A stretch of 39,727 nucleotides of DNA, taken from NCBI GenBank assembly GCA_021160245.1, contig JAGHCW010000190.1, positions 1-39,727 on the forward strand. The letters are read 5' to 3'. This DNA comes from a bacterium (GTDB lineage: Bacteria; B130-G9). A program made the position numbers and the translations under genes. Below are positions 8,036 through 16,429 of this stretch, piece by piece; the stretch's first letter is position 1, and every line of letters begins with the position of its first letter. The notes under the pieces are model-generated. The model saw nothing but the letters and a program-made list of their open reading frames with translations. It was not told the DNA's origin and did not search any database.

Positions 8036-9778
8036 TTAGGCTAGCCCTACGAGTTCGTAGAGCTCTTCTGGTTTGGCTTTCCCCTTGAGCTCAATCGCTT
8101 TGGATGGGCGCAAGTTGAACTTGCCTGCTTTGACAACTTTTTCGTATGTCGATTTGCCGACGAGTATCTGGTCAGGCTCTGCGGCCGTCTCTATTCTCTT
8201 CGCGGTGTTGACCGGCTCGCCGACTATCGTGTAGTCCATTCTCTTTAAGCAGCCTATGTCTCCGACAAGCACGTGGCCGGTGTTGATGCCGGTTTTCACC
8301 CTGAACCTCATCTCCGGCGCTCTTGCGCTGTTCAGTTTTTTAAGCGAATCCCTCATTGAAAGGGCGGTGAGAAGTGCTCGCTCCGGGTCATCTGGTTGAA
8401 AAAACGGGACGCCAAATACAGCTAGTATCTCGTCCGCGATGAACTTGTCCAGCGTTCCTTCTCGCTCGAATATCACCTGTGTCATCTCGCCGAAATACTC
8501 ATTAAGCATGTTGCGGACTACTTCCGGTTTGTGCTTCTGACAGAACACAGTGAAATCCGTTATATCGGCGAAGAGTATAGTAACCTCGGCCTCCTGGACA
8601 TCCAGCGCGTCTTCCGGACCCACGATTATCCGCTCTATCACAGCTGGTGAATGATAGCGCGCCATTCTCCGGCGGAACTCATCCTGCCTTATTATCTCCA
8701 GGTTGAGCTGTGCTTGGCTTATCGCTATAGCCGCTATGTTGCCAAGCGCCGTAATCATGTCGAGATCGTCCTGAGTAAAACGGGCCGACTCGTCTGATGT
8801 GTCGAGATATAAAAGACCCAGCACGGCGCCTTGATGAATAATGGGAACGCACATGGCGGACTTAATGCCCAGTATCTGGACGCTCTCCTTTTCGCTGAGG
8901 CTCGGATGCAACATGATATCATTTACGAGTATGGCCTTTCGCTCCTTCATGGCTTGACCGGCGATACTCCTGCTCAATATGATCTTCGCGCCTCTTTCGA
9001 CCTCATCGGCGAAGCGGACTTTTTCTGGCCGCCATTCGCCTGTCTTGCTATCCACCATAATCAGGAGGCCATGCTTGACAGCGACATTCCCAAAGGCTAG
9101 GTCCATTACTCTCTCAAGCAGACCATCAAGTGAGGTGGCCGAGATGAGCGCTTTGCCCGCCTCGTATAAGATGGAGAGCATTTCGGTCTTTTTCTGAAGC
9201 TGTGAGACCTCCTGTGAGGAGAGCGTTTCTTTGTTTTCCTTATTCTTCTCCCTCTCCTTGGATACTGGCCCAATAGCGTCATCGACCGAGAGCATGATCG
9301 TCTTCCCCGAGCGAAGGTCTGGGACCGCGTCGGTGATCTCTACAACTGCATCCGCTGACGAAGTGAATGAGGCCTGGGCTTCGCCGGAGTAAGAGTTTGG
9401 ATACTTGATGGCGGAGTCTCGTTTAGTCAAACTGCCGCTATCTTGCTCAAACAAGAGCCTGTAGTTGCCGATGGCGATCACGTCCCCGTTCGAGAGGACA
9501 ACGCTGTCAACCTTGAGACCGTTGACATAAGTGCCGTTCTTGCTGCCAAGATCGGACAGTTCCGCTAGGCCGGTTCCCTTAATGTTCAGCATCGCGTGCT
9601 TTCGAGAGACGTTAAGGCCGCCCAGCTGCAGGTCCGGATCCTGCCTGTCCTTCAGCGACATGCGCCCGATGACGTGTGAGCCGGAAGCAAGTGTCCAATC
9701 CGTCCTAGCAGACCCGGGCTCAAGAACGATCAGTCTGGCCTTGGATGTCAGCTCGTAAACCGCGACGTCACTATCCAA
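8036..9778 (-). CDS. FHA-GAF-class III adenylate/guanylate cyclase
   Basis: A 580-residue cytoplasmic signalling protein with no membrane segment. Domains in order: FHA (about 18-112, with GRMSL, SRKH at 58-61 and GSKNGTYVNG) for phosphothreonine binding; a charged linker and short coiled coil (about 170-205); GAF (about 200-355) for a small-molecule or redox signal; and a class III cyclase domain (about 395-545). The catalytic set appears complete: metal Asp D405 and D449, purine-selecting K445 and D515 (the ATP-type pair), and transition-state N524 and R528. Adenylate cyclase activity is therefore likely. The start is TTG at 9778, needed to keep the FHA domain intact, with a weak ribosome site. 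Last gene of a five-gene minus-strand cluster, 25 bases after the BFN gene. Confidence 0.92.
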   Translation of the reverse strand: MDSDVAVYELTSKARLIVLEPGSARTDWTLASGSHVIGRMSLKDRQDPDLQLGGLNVSRKHAMLNIKGTGLAELSDLGSKNGTYVNGLKVDSVVLSNGDVIAIGNYRLLFEQDSGSLTKRDSAIKYPNSYSGEAQASFTSSADAVVEITDAVPDLRSGKTIMLSVDDAIGPVSKEREKNKENKETLSSQEVSQLQKKTEMLSILYEAGKALISATSLDGLLERVMDLAFGNVAVKHGLLIMVDSKTGEWRPEKVRFADEVERGAKIILSRSIAGQAMKERKAILVNDIMLHPSLSEKESVQILGIKSAMCVPIIHQGAVLGLLYLDTSDESARFTQDDLDMITALGNIAAIAISQAQLNLEIIRQDEFRRRMARYHSPAVIERIIVGPEDALDVQEAEVTILFADITDFTVFCQKHKPEVVRNMLNEYFGEMTQVIFEREGTLDKFIADEILAVFGVPFFQPDDPERALLTALSMRDSLKKLNSARAPEMRFRVKTGINTGHVLVGDIGCLKRMDYTIVGEPVNTAKRIETAAEPDQILVGKSTYEKVVKAGKFNLRPSKAIELKGKAKPEELYELVGLA

Positions 9779-9803
9779 GGGCCACCGTCAGACCGTACAA
9801 CGG

Positions 9804-10301
9804 TCACATCTTGTACTTGCCAAAATCATCGGGCTCCAGACTTTGCAGCACGTCAAGCAGCTTATCGCCCTCTTCGACCTCTAGCGTCAAGTCAACGACG
9901 GTTGTTTTTGAGAGAACCTCCTCGCTGACGTAAATGGGCGCGGAACAACGTAAGGCCAATGCAATCGCGTCGCTCGGTCTCGAGTCGATTGCAAGGACTG
10001 TCTTTCGGCGCTTCAGATAGGTCGTGGCGAAGTAAGTGCTGTCGCGAATATCTGTGATCTCTATCCTGAGAACCGACGCGCCCAGCTCCGACAAGAGATT
10101 CTTCATCAGGTCGTGAGTCATTGGTCGAGGAGGTTGAATCTGCTCCATGGCAACGAAGATGGCGTTGGCCTCGGATTGGCCAATCCAGATCGGTATCATC
10201 CTTCGGAAATCTGCATCGACCAATAGAATTATCGGGCTGTGCGTTACAGGATCAAGCGCTACCTTTCTCGGCTTAAACTCAATCAAGGTCTCAAACCTCA
10301 T
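9804..10301 (-). CDS. Bifunctional nuclease (BFN, DUF151) family protein
   Basis: A 165-residue protein of the BFN/DUF151 family, named after plant and Thermotoga members with reported RNase and DNase activity. Typical features are PIILLVDADFRRMIPIWIGQ, EANAIFVAMEQ, RPMTHDLMKNLL and the signature DSRPSDAIALALR. The ATG at 10301 gives the normal family N-terminus (MRFETLIEFKPRKVALDP). The frame stays open to a TTG at 10397, directly after lolA, which would add 32 residues of low similarity. Neither start has a convincing ribosome site, so the start is uncertain. Members often sit near MiaB or metabolic genes; here it is between lolA and the cyclase gene in an operon. Confidence 0.85.
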   Translation of the reverse strand: MRFETLIEFKPRKVALDPVTHSPIILLVDADFRRMIPIWIGQSEANAIFVAMEQIQPPRPMTHDLMKNLLSELGASVLRIEITDIRDSTYFATTYLKRRKTVLAIDSRPSDAIALALRCSAPIYVSEEVLSKTTVVDLTLEVEEGDKLLDVLQSLEPDDFGKYKM

Positions 10302-10398
10302 TGTTAATGATGTAGGGCTAATATCCCCACATAGAAGATAGTCCCTTTCCGGCTCACTGTCAATAAAACGAGAGAATGAGCAATTGAGATTTGACAAA

Positions 10399-11190
10399 TC
10401 AATAAGACAGAGAGCCTTGCGCCTCCACCACGACTACCCCTGGGGGCGGCACAAATACGAAGAGCTTGTCATCCAGCGGCTCGTTCACTTTCACATCATG
10501 AAGCGAGATAGTCGTCTCATCTCCGCCCTTTTCGAATGAGCGGAATTGAACCGGGAGCCCGGTTACTCTGTCAATGCGAATGTAAAACTCCCGAATCAGC
10601 CTTCCCATCCCCTCATCCTTCGGCTTCAGACTGACCTCAAACGTAGACTTATCACTGCAAATAAGATCGATAAAAAACGAATCGCTGAGATCGCATAGCG
10701 GACGCTCAAAGCCGAGGCAGAGCTTGTCAAAGAGCCGACTTTTCTTCTTGAACCTCTTGAGATCGTATAATTCGGCCCGACTGAATGCTGGGTAATAAAG
10801 CCACACTCTGCTGCCGTCGGAGACGGTAACGCTCTCGTCTGGAGGGAGATAATGCCAGACGAATTTTGCACCTTTCTTATAGAGAAACTCACCCTCAGAG
10901 ACGACTGGCGAAAGCAGCATTGAGAGCGACTTTTGTTGGACGATTTTTGCCCTTAATGTTCTTAGCGATTCGATCTTCCCCCGCGTGCCGGCAAGCAGTT
11001 CCATAGCTGCCTTATGGCTGTTGGAGGGGTGTTCTTTGACGCTCGAATGGGAGGGGAGCTCGCTCGCTTGCGGTTGCCCGTAATGTAGCAGACCGATAGA
11101 GACGACGACAGCAACTATGCGGACAATTCGCACGATCATGCTCATCTTAATCGGGGAAGATTCTTTGAGATTGAGTCGCAGACGCGTCAT
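10399..11190 (-). CDS. lolA: LolA-like outer-membrane lipoprotein carrier
   Basis: A 263-residue exported protein of the LolA family, which carries lipoproteins across the periplasm to the outer membrane. After an N-terminal hydrophobic signal segment (MIVRIVRIVAVVVSIGLL, about residues 18-35), the mature part shows the LolA order: LRTLRAKIVQQKSL, GEFLYKKGAKFVWHYLPP, SDGSRVWLYYP, then TGLPVQF and the C-terminal LFVFVPPPGV. The ATG at 11190 overlaps the preceding stop by 4 bases (ATGA), suggesting translational coupling; an internal ATG at 11145 would give a more standard signal peptide. Divergent enough that a related outer-membrane-stress or lipid-binding role is possible. Confidence 0.85.
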   Translation of the reverse strand: MTRLRLNLKESSPIKMSMIVRIVRIVAVVVSIGLLHYGQPQASELPSHSSVKEHPSNSHKAAMELLAGTRGKIESLRTLRAKIVQQKSLSMLLSPVVSEGEFLYKKGAKFVWHYLPPDESVTVSDGSRVWLYYPAFSRAELYDLKRFKKKSRLFDKLCLGFERPLCDLSDSFFIDLICSDKSTFEVSLKPKDEGMGRLIREFYIRIDRVTGLPVQFRSFEKGGDETTISLHDVKVNEPLDDKLFVFVPPPGVVVVEAQGSLSY

Positions 11191-12563
11191 TTGCTCTTAA
11201 AAGCCCTCTGAGCGCTCAGGGCTGTCTCAATAACGAGTGTGTCCAGATCAGCATCCCCCCCGACGACCTCCGGCGTATTGTCCATGAAAACCACTTCAAG
11301 CCCATTGTCGATGGCGATACTTGCAGCAACATCCACGGATGCCGCCTTTAGCTCAGTAATTAGAACGTCAGCATCAGGAAACCTGGCTATTGCGGAACCG
11401 AGCTCCTGCCTCAACCGCGACCCCGTCGCTAGGCTGTGCGTGATGGCAAGCGTCTCACAACCATAGGCGACCAGAAGATGATCACAAATCTCGCTTGCAC
11501 ACTCTCTTGGCGCGGTGGTTGCGACAATCGCCTTCTTCTGCTCAACGTCAATGAGCGGCTTGGGTCTGAATATAGTCCACACCACTTTGATCGAGGGGTT
11601 TATCGCTCTGATGGCAAGGTCAAGCTGCTTCACCTTGGTCATATCCGCGGAGGGAGGCTCGCAAAGCGTCAGGACTGCAAGGCTTGCGCGCCGAATCCTG
11701 TAAGGCCCCATGTATCCAGAGACGTTCTCCAGCGGTTGGTTGGCGCCGACAACAACAATCACCTCATCTGAGGCTACATCCGGGATTGAGGCGCCACTGC
11801 CCTTGAGGATCACGAGGTTGACCGGAAGATCGTTTGCCATCTCTGCGCCCTTGGCAACCGTCGATTCAAAGACCTGACCCGAGAATCCTCCACCGCAGCA
11901 TCTGCATCCAACTGTCGGTACTCGCGACATCAGAGCGTCTTCAAAGTGGCCCGATGACGCATTGCATCCCTTCTTGCTCATATCGAGTAGATAGCTGGGC
12001 GTTATCGCCAGCTCATCAGCCCTGATGATCTCAGGTTCCGACGGACCGCCCGTGTCCATCGTTACAATGCAGGGCAACCACGACTCATCGAAATCCCCTT
12101 CCAGGCCACTCAAAACGCGCGCCATGTAGGCCGAGACCGCCGTCTTGCCGATTCTCTTGCCCGTGCCGATAACTGCGATTGAGGGCTTCTTGCAGACCCT
12201 AGGCAACGAGGGCGGCGTGAACTCAAAGTCGGGCCCTTTGTATGCGATACCCAAACTCAATATCACGCACGCCATCTCCATTCGCTCAGCATATCCGACG
12301 ACAGGCTCGTCAGAAAGGTCGTATATGGTGTCCGGCGAGAATTGCTCGATTCCATCTCTTATGCCCTCAAGAGGCGAATTTGGGACGATTACCGGCACGT
12401 CCAGAACTTTGAGGTCTGAAGGCGGGCCGACCTTCTCCGTCCTACCAATAAAAATCGCTCCCACGACCTTAAAGCTCGTCATCCGATCAAGCGACTGAAG
12501 CGCTGCGCGAGTAACGGGGAGATGATGCTCTCCGTCAATCAAAGCCAGGACTCTCTTTGTCAT
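11187..12563 (-). CDS. Cyclic 2,3-diphosphoglycerate synthetase-like P-loop protein
   Basis: A 458-residue protein resembling the archaeal enzyme that makes cyclic 2,3-diphosphoglycerate, a compatible solute and phosphate store, from 2,3-diphosphoglycerate with ATP. It opens with RVLALIDGEHHLPVTR, typical of the family, and has a P-loop at 133-141 (GTGKRIGKT). The segment TVGCRCCGGGFSG and the C-terminal PDADVLITELKAASVDVAA are further apparent family features. It begins 9 bases after the radical SAM gene and overlaps lolA by 4 bases. Bacterial homologues are annotated in scattered lineages but their product is mostly untested. The family call is good; the actual product is an inference. Confidence 0.78.
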   Translation of the reverse strand: MTKRVLALIDGEHHLPVTRAALQSLDRMTSFKVVGAIFIGRTEKVGPPSDLKVLDVPVIVPNSPLEGIRDGIEQFSPDTIYDLSDEPVVGYAERMEMACVILSLGIAYKGPDFEFTPPSLPRVCKKPSIAVIGTGKRIGKTAVSAYMARVLSGLEGDFDESWLPCIVTMDTGGPSEPEIIRADELAITPSYLLDMSKKGCNASSGHFEDALMSRVPTVGCRCCGGGFSGQVFESTVAKGAEMANDLPVNLVILKGSGASIPDVASDEVIVVVGANQPLENVSGYMGPYRIRRASLAVLTLCEPPSADMTKVKQLDLAIRAINPSIKVVWTIFRPKPLIDVEQKKAIVATTAPRECASEICDHLLVAYGCETLAITHSLATGSRLRQELGSAIARFPDADVLITELKAASVDVAASIAIDNGLEVVFMDNTPEVVGGDADLDTLVIETALSAQRAFKSK

Positions 12564-12572
12564 AGGCGCCCC

Positions 12573-13985
12573 TTATTTCTCGTAATCACGAAGAGCTATT
12601 CGACGCAGTATCGAGAAAAATGCCCTCACGTGCATCATGAACTCTCTCCCCGAGGTTATCCTCGCTATCCTCCTGAGCAAGTAGGATGGTCTTAAATAGA
12701 ACTCCCTGTAGGCTCTATTCCGAAGCTCCCATATCTTGTCGATCGAGAGCTTGCCGGTCGGGACATTTGGCCGGGAAGAATCGTCGAATAGGTCCCACTC
12801 GGTCAAAACACTGCCATCGCTCCTTACCGCCTCGCCGAGCTTCGTCCCGGGATGGGGCATAGGAAGTGAGAACGCAGCCACATCGCAGCTGAGCTCCTTG
12901 GCGAACTTGATGGTCTTGAGCACTGTCTCCTCCGTCTCTCCAGGCATACCGATTATGAAAAAACCATTCGTCGTTATCTTATGTTTGCGGCAGAGATCGA
13001 ACGCGCGCCTCGTCTGTTCTAGCGAGATGCCTTTGGACATTGTCCTCAGTATGTTCTCATCGCCGCTTTCGACGCCGAACTGAATGCTGTGGCAGCCCGC
13101 TTCCTTCATCATAACCACGTGGTCCTCGTCAATTATGTCAACTCGAGACTGACACATCCAGACGAGATTGAGGCGGGCGTCGATCATCTTACGGCAGAGC
13201 TCTCTCAGATGCCCGACGTTGGCGCCAAAGCTCGAGTCCTGAAAGAGGATTTCATTCACGCCAAGGGACTTTATGTGCTCTAGCTCCTCCATGACATTGT
13301 CAACGTCTCTCAATCGGAAACCTAGCGTCCCGGGTATGCAGAACGTGCAGTGAAACGGGCACCCCATGCTCGTCAAGACCGCGGTATAGACCCGGCGCTT
13401 TGAGAGCGGAAAGATGTATCTTTTCAGGGGGAATAGCTCGTGCCTCGGCACAGGATACGAAAACCGCGGCTCAATTGGCGGGTTGCGGTCTCGCTTTCTT
13501 TCGACAATCGCCCCATTCTGGCGAAAGATGAAATCCCTCACGCCGTCATAATCGCCCTTAAGATAGTTTATGATGCTAGGATTGATGAAGTCCAAAATCA
13601 CCGCGTCCAAAAAGGGGAATCGCTCAAGCGCGCTTCGTCCTTTGAAGAGCAGGAATCCCCCATTGGCAATTGTAGTCATGCCCAGTTCCTCTTTGAGGCG
13701 CTGAGCAAATGCGAAGTCTTTGTCCCATGAGGCCGAGCAGGTCAAAAAGATCACGGCATCTGCGCCCATGCCCTTGATGCGCTCAAAGCTCTTCTCGAAC
13801 GATAGCCGCTCCGCAATTGCGTCCAGAACGAAAACGTCGTGATGTTCGCCGAGTATTCCGCTCAGGACTAGAAGGTCCACCTGCGGCCAGTAATAATCGG
13901 TCTTGGAGACGGATGTGCAGTACTTGTCCCTTGCGTAGAGCTTATCACCGGGGGGATTCATAAGAAGTATCTTGCGACGCGCCAC
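12573..13985 (-). CDS. B12-binding radical SAM protein
   Basis: A 470-residue enzyme with an N-terminal cobalamin-binding-like Rossmann domain (KILLMNPPGD at the start; about 1-150) and a radical SAM core. The [4Fe-4S]/SAM motif is C209-X3-C213-X2-C216 in MGCPFHCTFC. It belongs to the broad class B / BchE-like group that includes methyltransferases and cyclases acting on tetrapyrroles, hopanoids or natural products; the substrate is not evident. The canonical B12 base-off DxHxxG motif is not seen, so cobalamin use is uncertain. ATG at 13985. First gene of the minus-strand operon ending with the cyclase. A paralogous protein is encoded at 37442-38872, with a similar C-terminal R-rich region. 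Confidence 0.88.
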   Translation of the reverse strand: MARRKILLMNPPGDKLYARDKYCTSVSKTDYYWPQVDLLVLSGILGEHHDVFVLDAIAERLSFEKSFERIKGMGADAVIFLTCSASWDKDFAFAQRLKEELGMTTIANGGFLLFKGRSALERFPFLDAVILDFINPSIINYLKGDYDGVRDFIFRQNGAIVERKRDRNPPIEPRFSYPVPRHELFPLKRYIFPLSKRRVYTAVLTSMGCPFHCTFCIPGTLGFRLRDVDNVMEELEHIKSLGVNEILFQDSSFGANVGHLRELCRKMIDARLNLVWMCQSRVDIIDEDHVVMMKEAGCHSIQFGVESGDENILRTMSKGISLEQTRRAFDLCRKHKITTNGFFIIGMPGETEETVLKTIKFAKELSCDVAAFSLPMPHPGTKLGEAVRSDGSVLTEWDLFDDSSRPNVPTGKLSIDKIWELRNRAYREFYLRPSYLLRRIARITSGREFMMHVRAFFSILRRIALRDYEK

Positions 13986-14510
13986 TTAGATAACCCCTCT
14001 GCCCTCTTTGTAGCCTAGAACGACCGCCCCATAAAGCCGAGTCTCCGAGACTGGTCTAATGCAACAGAAAACATGATCGGACAAGCTTCGCTCCGAGCCA
14101 GGTTCGCGCTGCCATACAATTTAGGCAGCAAATAAAAAACTGCGATTGATTATCCCCGTCCGCCCTTACTGTGTCAAGGTCTAGCGAGCATCGCTTTCAG
14201 ACAGAGAATGCGGCAACGTACGCTATCCCAAGAGGAGGGGAGAGGTCCATCTTGTAGCCCTTCAGAGCAGTGTAGTGCGGGGATACAAGCAGTATTTTTT
14301 GAATCGGCTTCTCAATCAATCGATTTCACAGTCTTAAAACGCTTCCGCTCAATATCTGAGCTTCATTGCTATCACCGGCACAATTCAAGAGATAACAATA
14401 GATTGGCCAAGATAGTCTGTTTTCATCTTGCGATCAAATCAAATGCGCAGATTTTTCGTCGCGGGAGATTCGGCACGTGGGATGCGCCGGCAAGACGACC
14501 ACTGCGCAGT
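13986..14510. other. Intergenic region upstream of the radical SAM operon
   Basis: 525 bases between two minus-strand genes. A plus-strand open frame (14208-14549) runs through it but is low in recognisable protein character and overlaps the end of the permease gene, so it is not called. No RNA gene or repeat was recognised; the promoter of the 13985-8036 operon must lie here, but no strong match stands out. Confidence 0.5.
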
Positions 14511-16376
14511 CTATTCACCTTTTTCGTCCCGCTTTCGCCCAGAGATTAGTATGAAATTCCTCAGCTGACTTGCGCTCTTTGCCTCAAGCCACCTCTTGTG
14601 AAATCCCGGCTCCTGAGTGATCTGAGCGATGGCCATCAAGGCGCGCAAATGATAGTTTCGCTCGTCTCTCGAGCCGACCATAACGAATGCGGTATGCACG
14701 TTTGATGGGCCCATTGAGAAGGTGATTCCGGGCTTGCAGCGCACTAAGACGATATCAAATAGATGGTCGCCCTCAATCACAACGTGCGGAATGGCTATCC
14801 CCTGTCCGACCACTGTGCTGGATTCGTGCTCCCGTTCAAGAAACATCTTCAACAGATCAGCCTCAGGCAGCCCGAAACGAGGCGCAAGCGCCCCGGCGAC
14901 CATCGAGAGCATCTTGTGCGAGGAGATTGCCTCCTTAATGTCGAATATCTCACTGTTTTGTATCAACTTGTCGAATCTGTCCTCAACTATCTCGTCGCGC
15001 TCATAGACGATCTCCCGGAGTTCGCTCTCAAGGGAGCCGTTAACGAGTTCCTTGGAGGTGATACGTCTCACAAGGTGGACGAGCGCCGACTGTCTTTTTG
15101 TGGTTGCCCTGCAATAGATGGCATACCAACCCAACGCCAACAGGCCGAATATGCCCGAAATAATCATGGGCAGCGCCCCCATTTCGAATATCAGGAATCC
15201 ATATATGGCGATTGCTGCGCCTTGAATCCAGGGATAAAAGGGCGAGCGAAAGACTGGCCGGTAGCTCTGGATTTTGCTCTCTCGCATCACAATGACCGAG
15301 ACGTTGACAAGCGCAAAGAGGATAAGTTTCATGGTTGATGCGGTCTTGATGAGGTCTTCAATGGACAGAAAGGCGATGACCATAACCATGAATCCCGATG
15401 TTAAGATAACGGACACATAAGGTATTCCGCGACCGGGGCTCATTTTTTGAAGGAACTTGGGCAGCAGGCCGTCTCGGCTCATGGCCATCGGAGACCGGGA
15501 CGCGCTGGCTATCCCGCTGTTGGCGGTTGTAATAAAAGCCAGGATAGCTGCGACGGCAAGCGCGACGATTCCTGCGCGACCCATTGAGAGACCGGCGCCC
15601 AGTGAGATAGGCGTCAGGCTTCCGCCCAGCGACTCCGCTGGGACAAGACCCACCGTGATAAACACAACCACAATGTAAAGCCCGCTCACGACGAAGAAAG
15701 CTATGAACATCCCTAGCGGAATGTTTCTCCCGGGATTCCGCACCTCCTCTGCAATACTTGCGATCTTTGTTAGTCCACCAAAAGAGACGAAAACCAGCCC
15801 GGCCGTAGCCAGAATCGAGCCAAATCCCTTGGGCATGAAATCGGCGAAACGCTGGACATCTACTTTTCCGACGCCTTCCCCAATGTAAAGGAGCAGAAGC
15901 GCCAGAAGAATGACGACAAGGACTATCTGTGTCCGACCCACACTCTCTATGCTAATCAGGTTCAGGACGGTAAAGAAAACGCAGCAAGTGATGGCTATTA
16001 GTTTGACCTGTAATGAGGTTATGTCGGGGTAGATGAGGGCTGCGAACGCGCCGATTCCAAGTAGCGCAAACGCGCTCTTGAGCGTGAGTGAGAGCCATCC
16101 TGCAAAACCCGCTAGCATCCCGGCTAGCGGCCCCATGCTACGTTCTATGAAAAAGTAGCTTCCGCCGGCTTTTGGCATCGCGGTCGCCAGTTCCGCCTTC
16201 GATAGCAATGATGGGATCACGAGTATCGAGGCGAGCGCGTATGCCAATATCACAGCCGGCCCACTCGCCTCAAACGCGATGCCCGGCAGCACAAACAGAC
16301 CAGAGCTGATCATGCACCCAGTAGCAATGGCGAAGACACCAAAAAGCCCCAAGTCCCTTTTCATACTACTCTGCAT
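14511..16376 (-). CDS. APC-family amino-acid permease fused to a PTS EIIA-like domain (copy 2)
   Basis: A 621-residue fusion. Residues about 1-420 are an APC-superfamily transporter with about 12 membrane helices; the start GVFAIATGCMISSGLFVLPG contains the substrate-binding GxxSSG-type break of helix 1, and MPKAGGSYFFIERSMGPLAG follows. After a charged linker, residues about 470-615 match the fructose/mannitol-type EIIA domain, with the phosphorylatable His at H531 in GQGIAIPHVVIEG. It may be an amino-acid transporter gated or sensed through phosphorylation, but no EI or HPr gene is present in the window. 53 bases downstream of a paralogue of identical length (16430-18295). The substrate cannot be assigned. 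Confidence 0.9.
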   Translation of the reverse strand: MQSSMKRDLGLFGVFAIATGCMISSGLFVLPGIAFEASGPAVILAYALASILVIPSLLSKAELATAMPKAGGSYFFIERSMGPLAGMLAGFAGWLSLTLKSAFALLGIGAFAALIYPDITSLQVKLIAITCCVFFTVLNLISIESVGRTQIVLVVILLALLLLYIGEGVGKVDVQRFADFMPKGFGSILATAGLVFVSFGGLTKIASIAEEVRNPGRNIPLGMFIAFFVVSGLYIVVVFITVGLVPAESLGGSLTPISLGAGLSMGRAGIVALAVAAILAFITTANSGIASASRSPMAMSRDGLLPKFLQKMSPGRGIPYVSVILTSGFMVMVIAFLSIEDLIKTASTMKLILFALVNVSVIVMRESKIQSYRPVFRSPFYPWIQGAAIAIYGFLIFEMGALPMIISGIFGLLALGWYAIYCRATTKRQSALVHLVRRITSKELVNGSLESELREIVYERDEIVEDRFDKLIQNSEIFDIKEAISSHKMLSMVAGALAPRFGLPEADLLKMFLEREHESSTVVGQGIAIPHVVIEGDHLFDIVLVRCKPGITFSMGPSNVHTAFVMVGSRDERNYHLRALMAIAQITQEPGFHKRWLEAKSASQLRNFILISGRKRDEKGE

Positions 16377-16429
16377 AATACGGTCTCTGTTTTGAATTCT
16401 CGTGTTAATTGCGACTTCAACACGATCGT

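Noticed and set aside
14208-14549. 113-codon plus-strand frame upstream of the radical SAM operon
   Set aside because: No family resemblance, runs into the permease gene on the other strand, and no ribosome site stands out.
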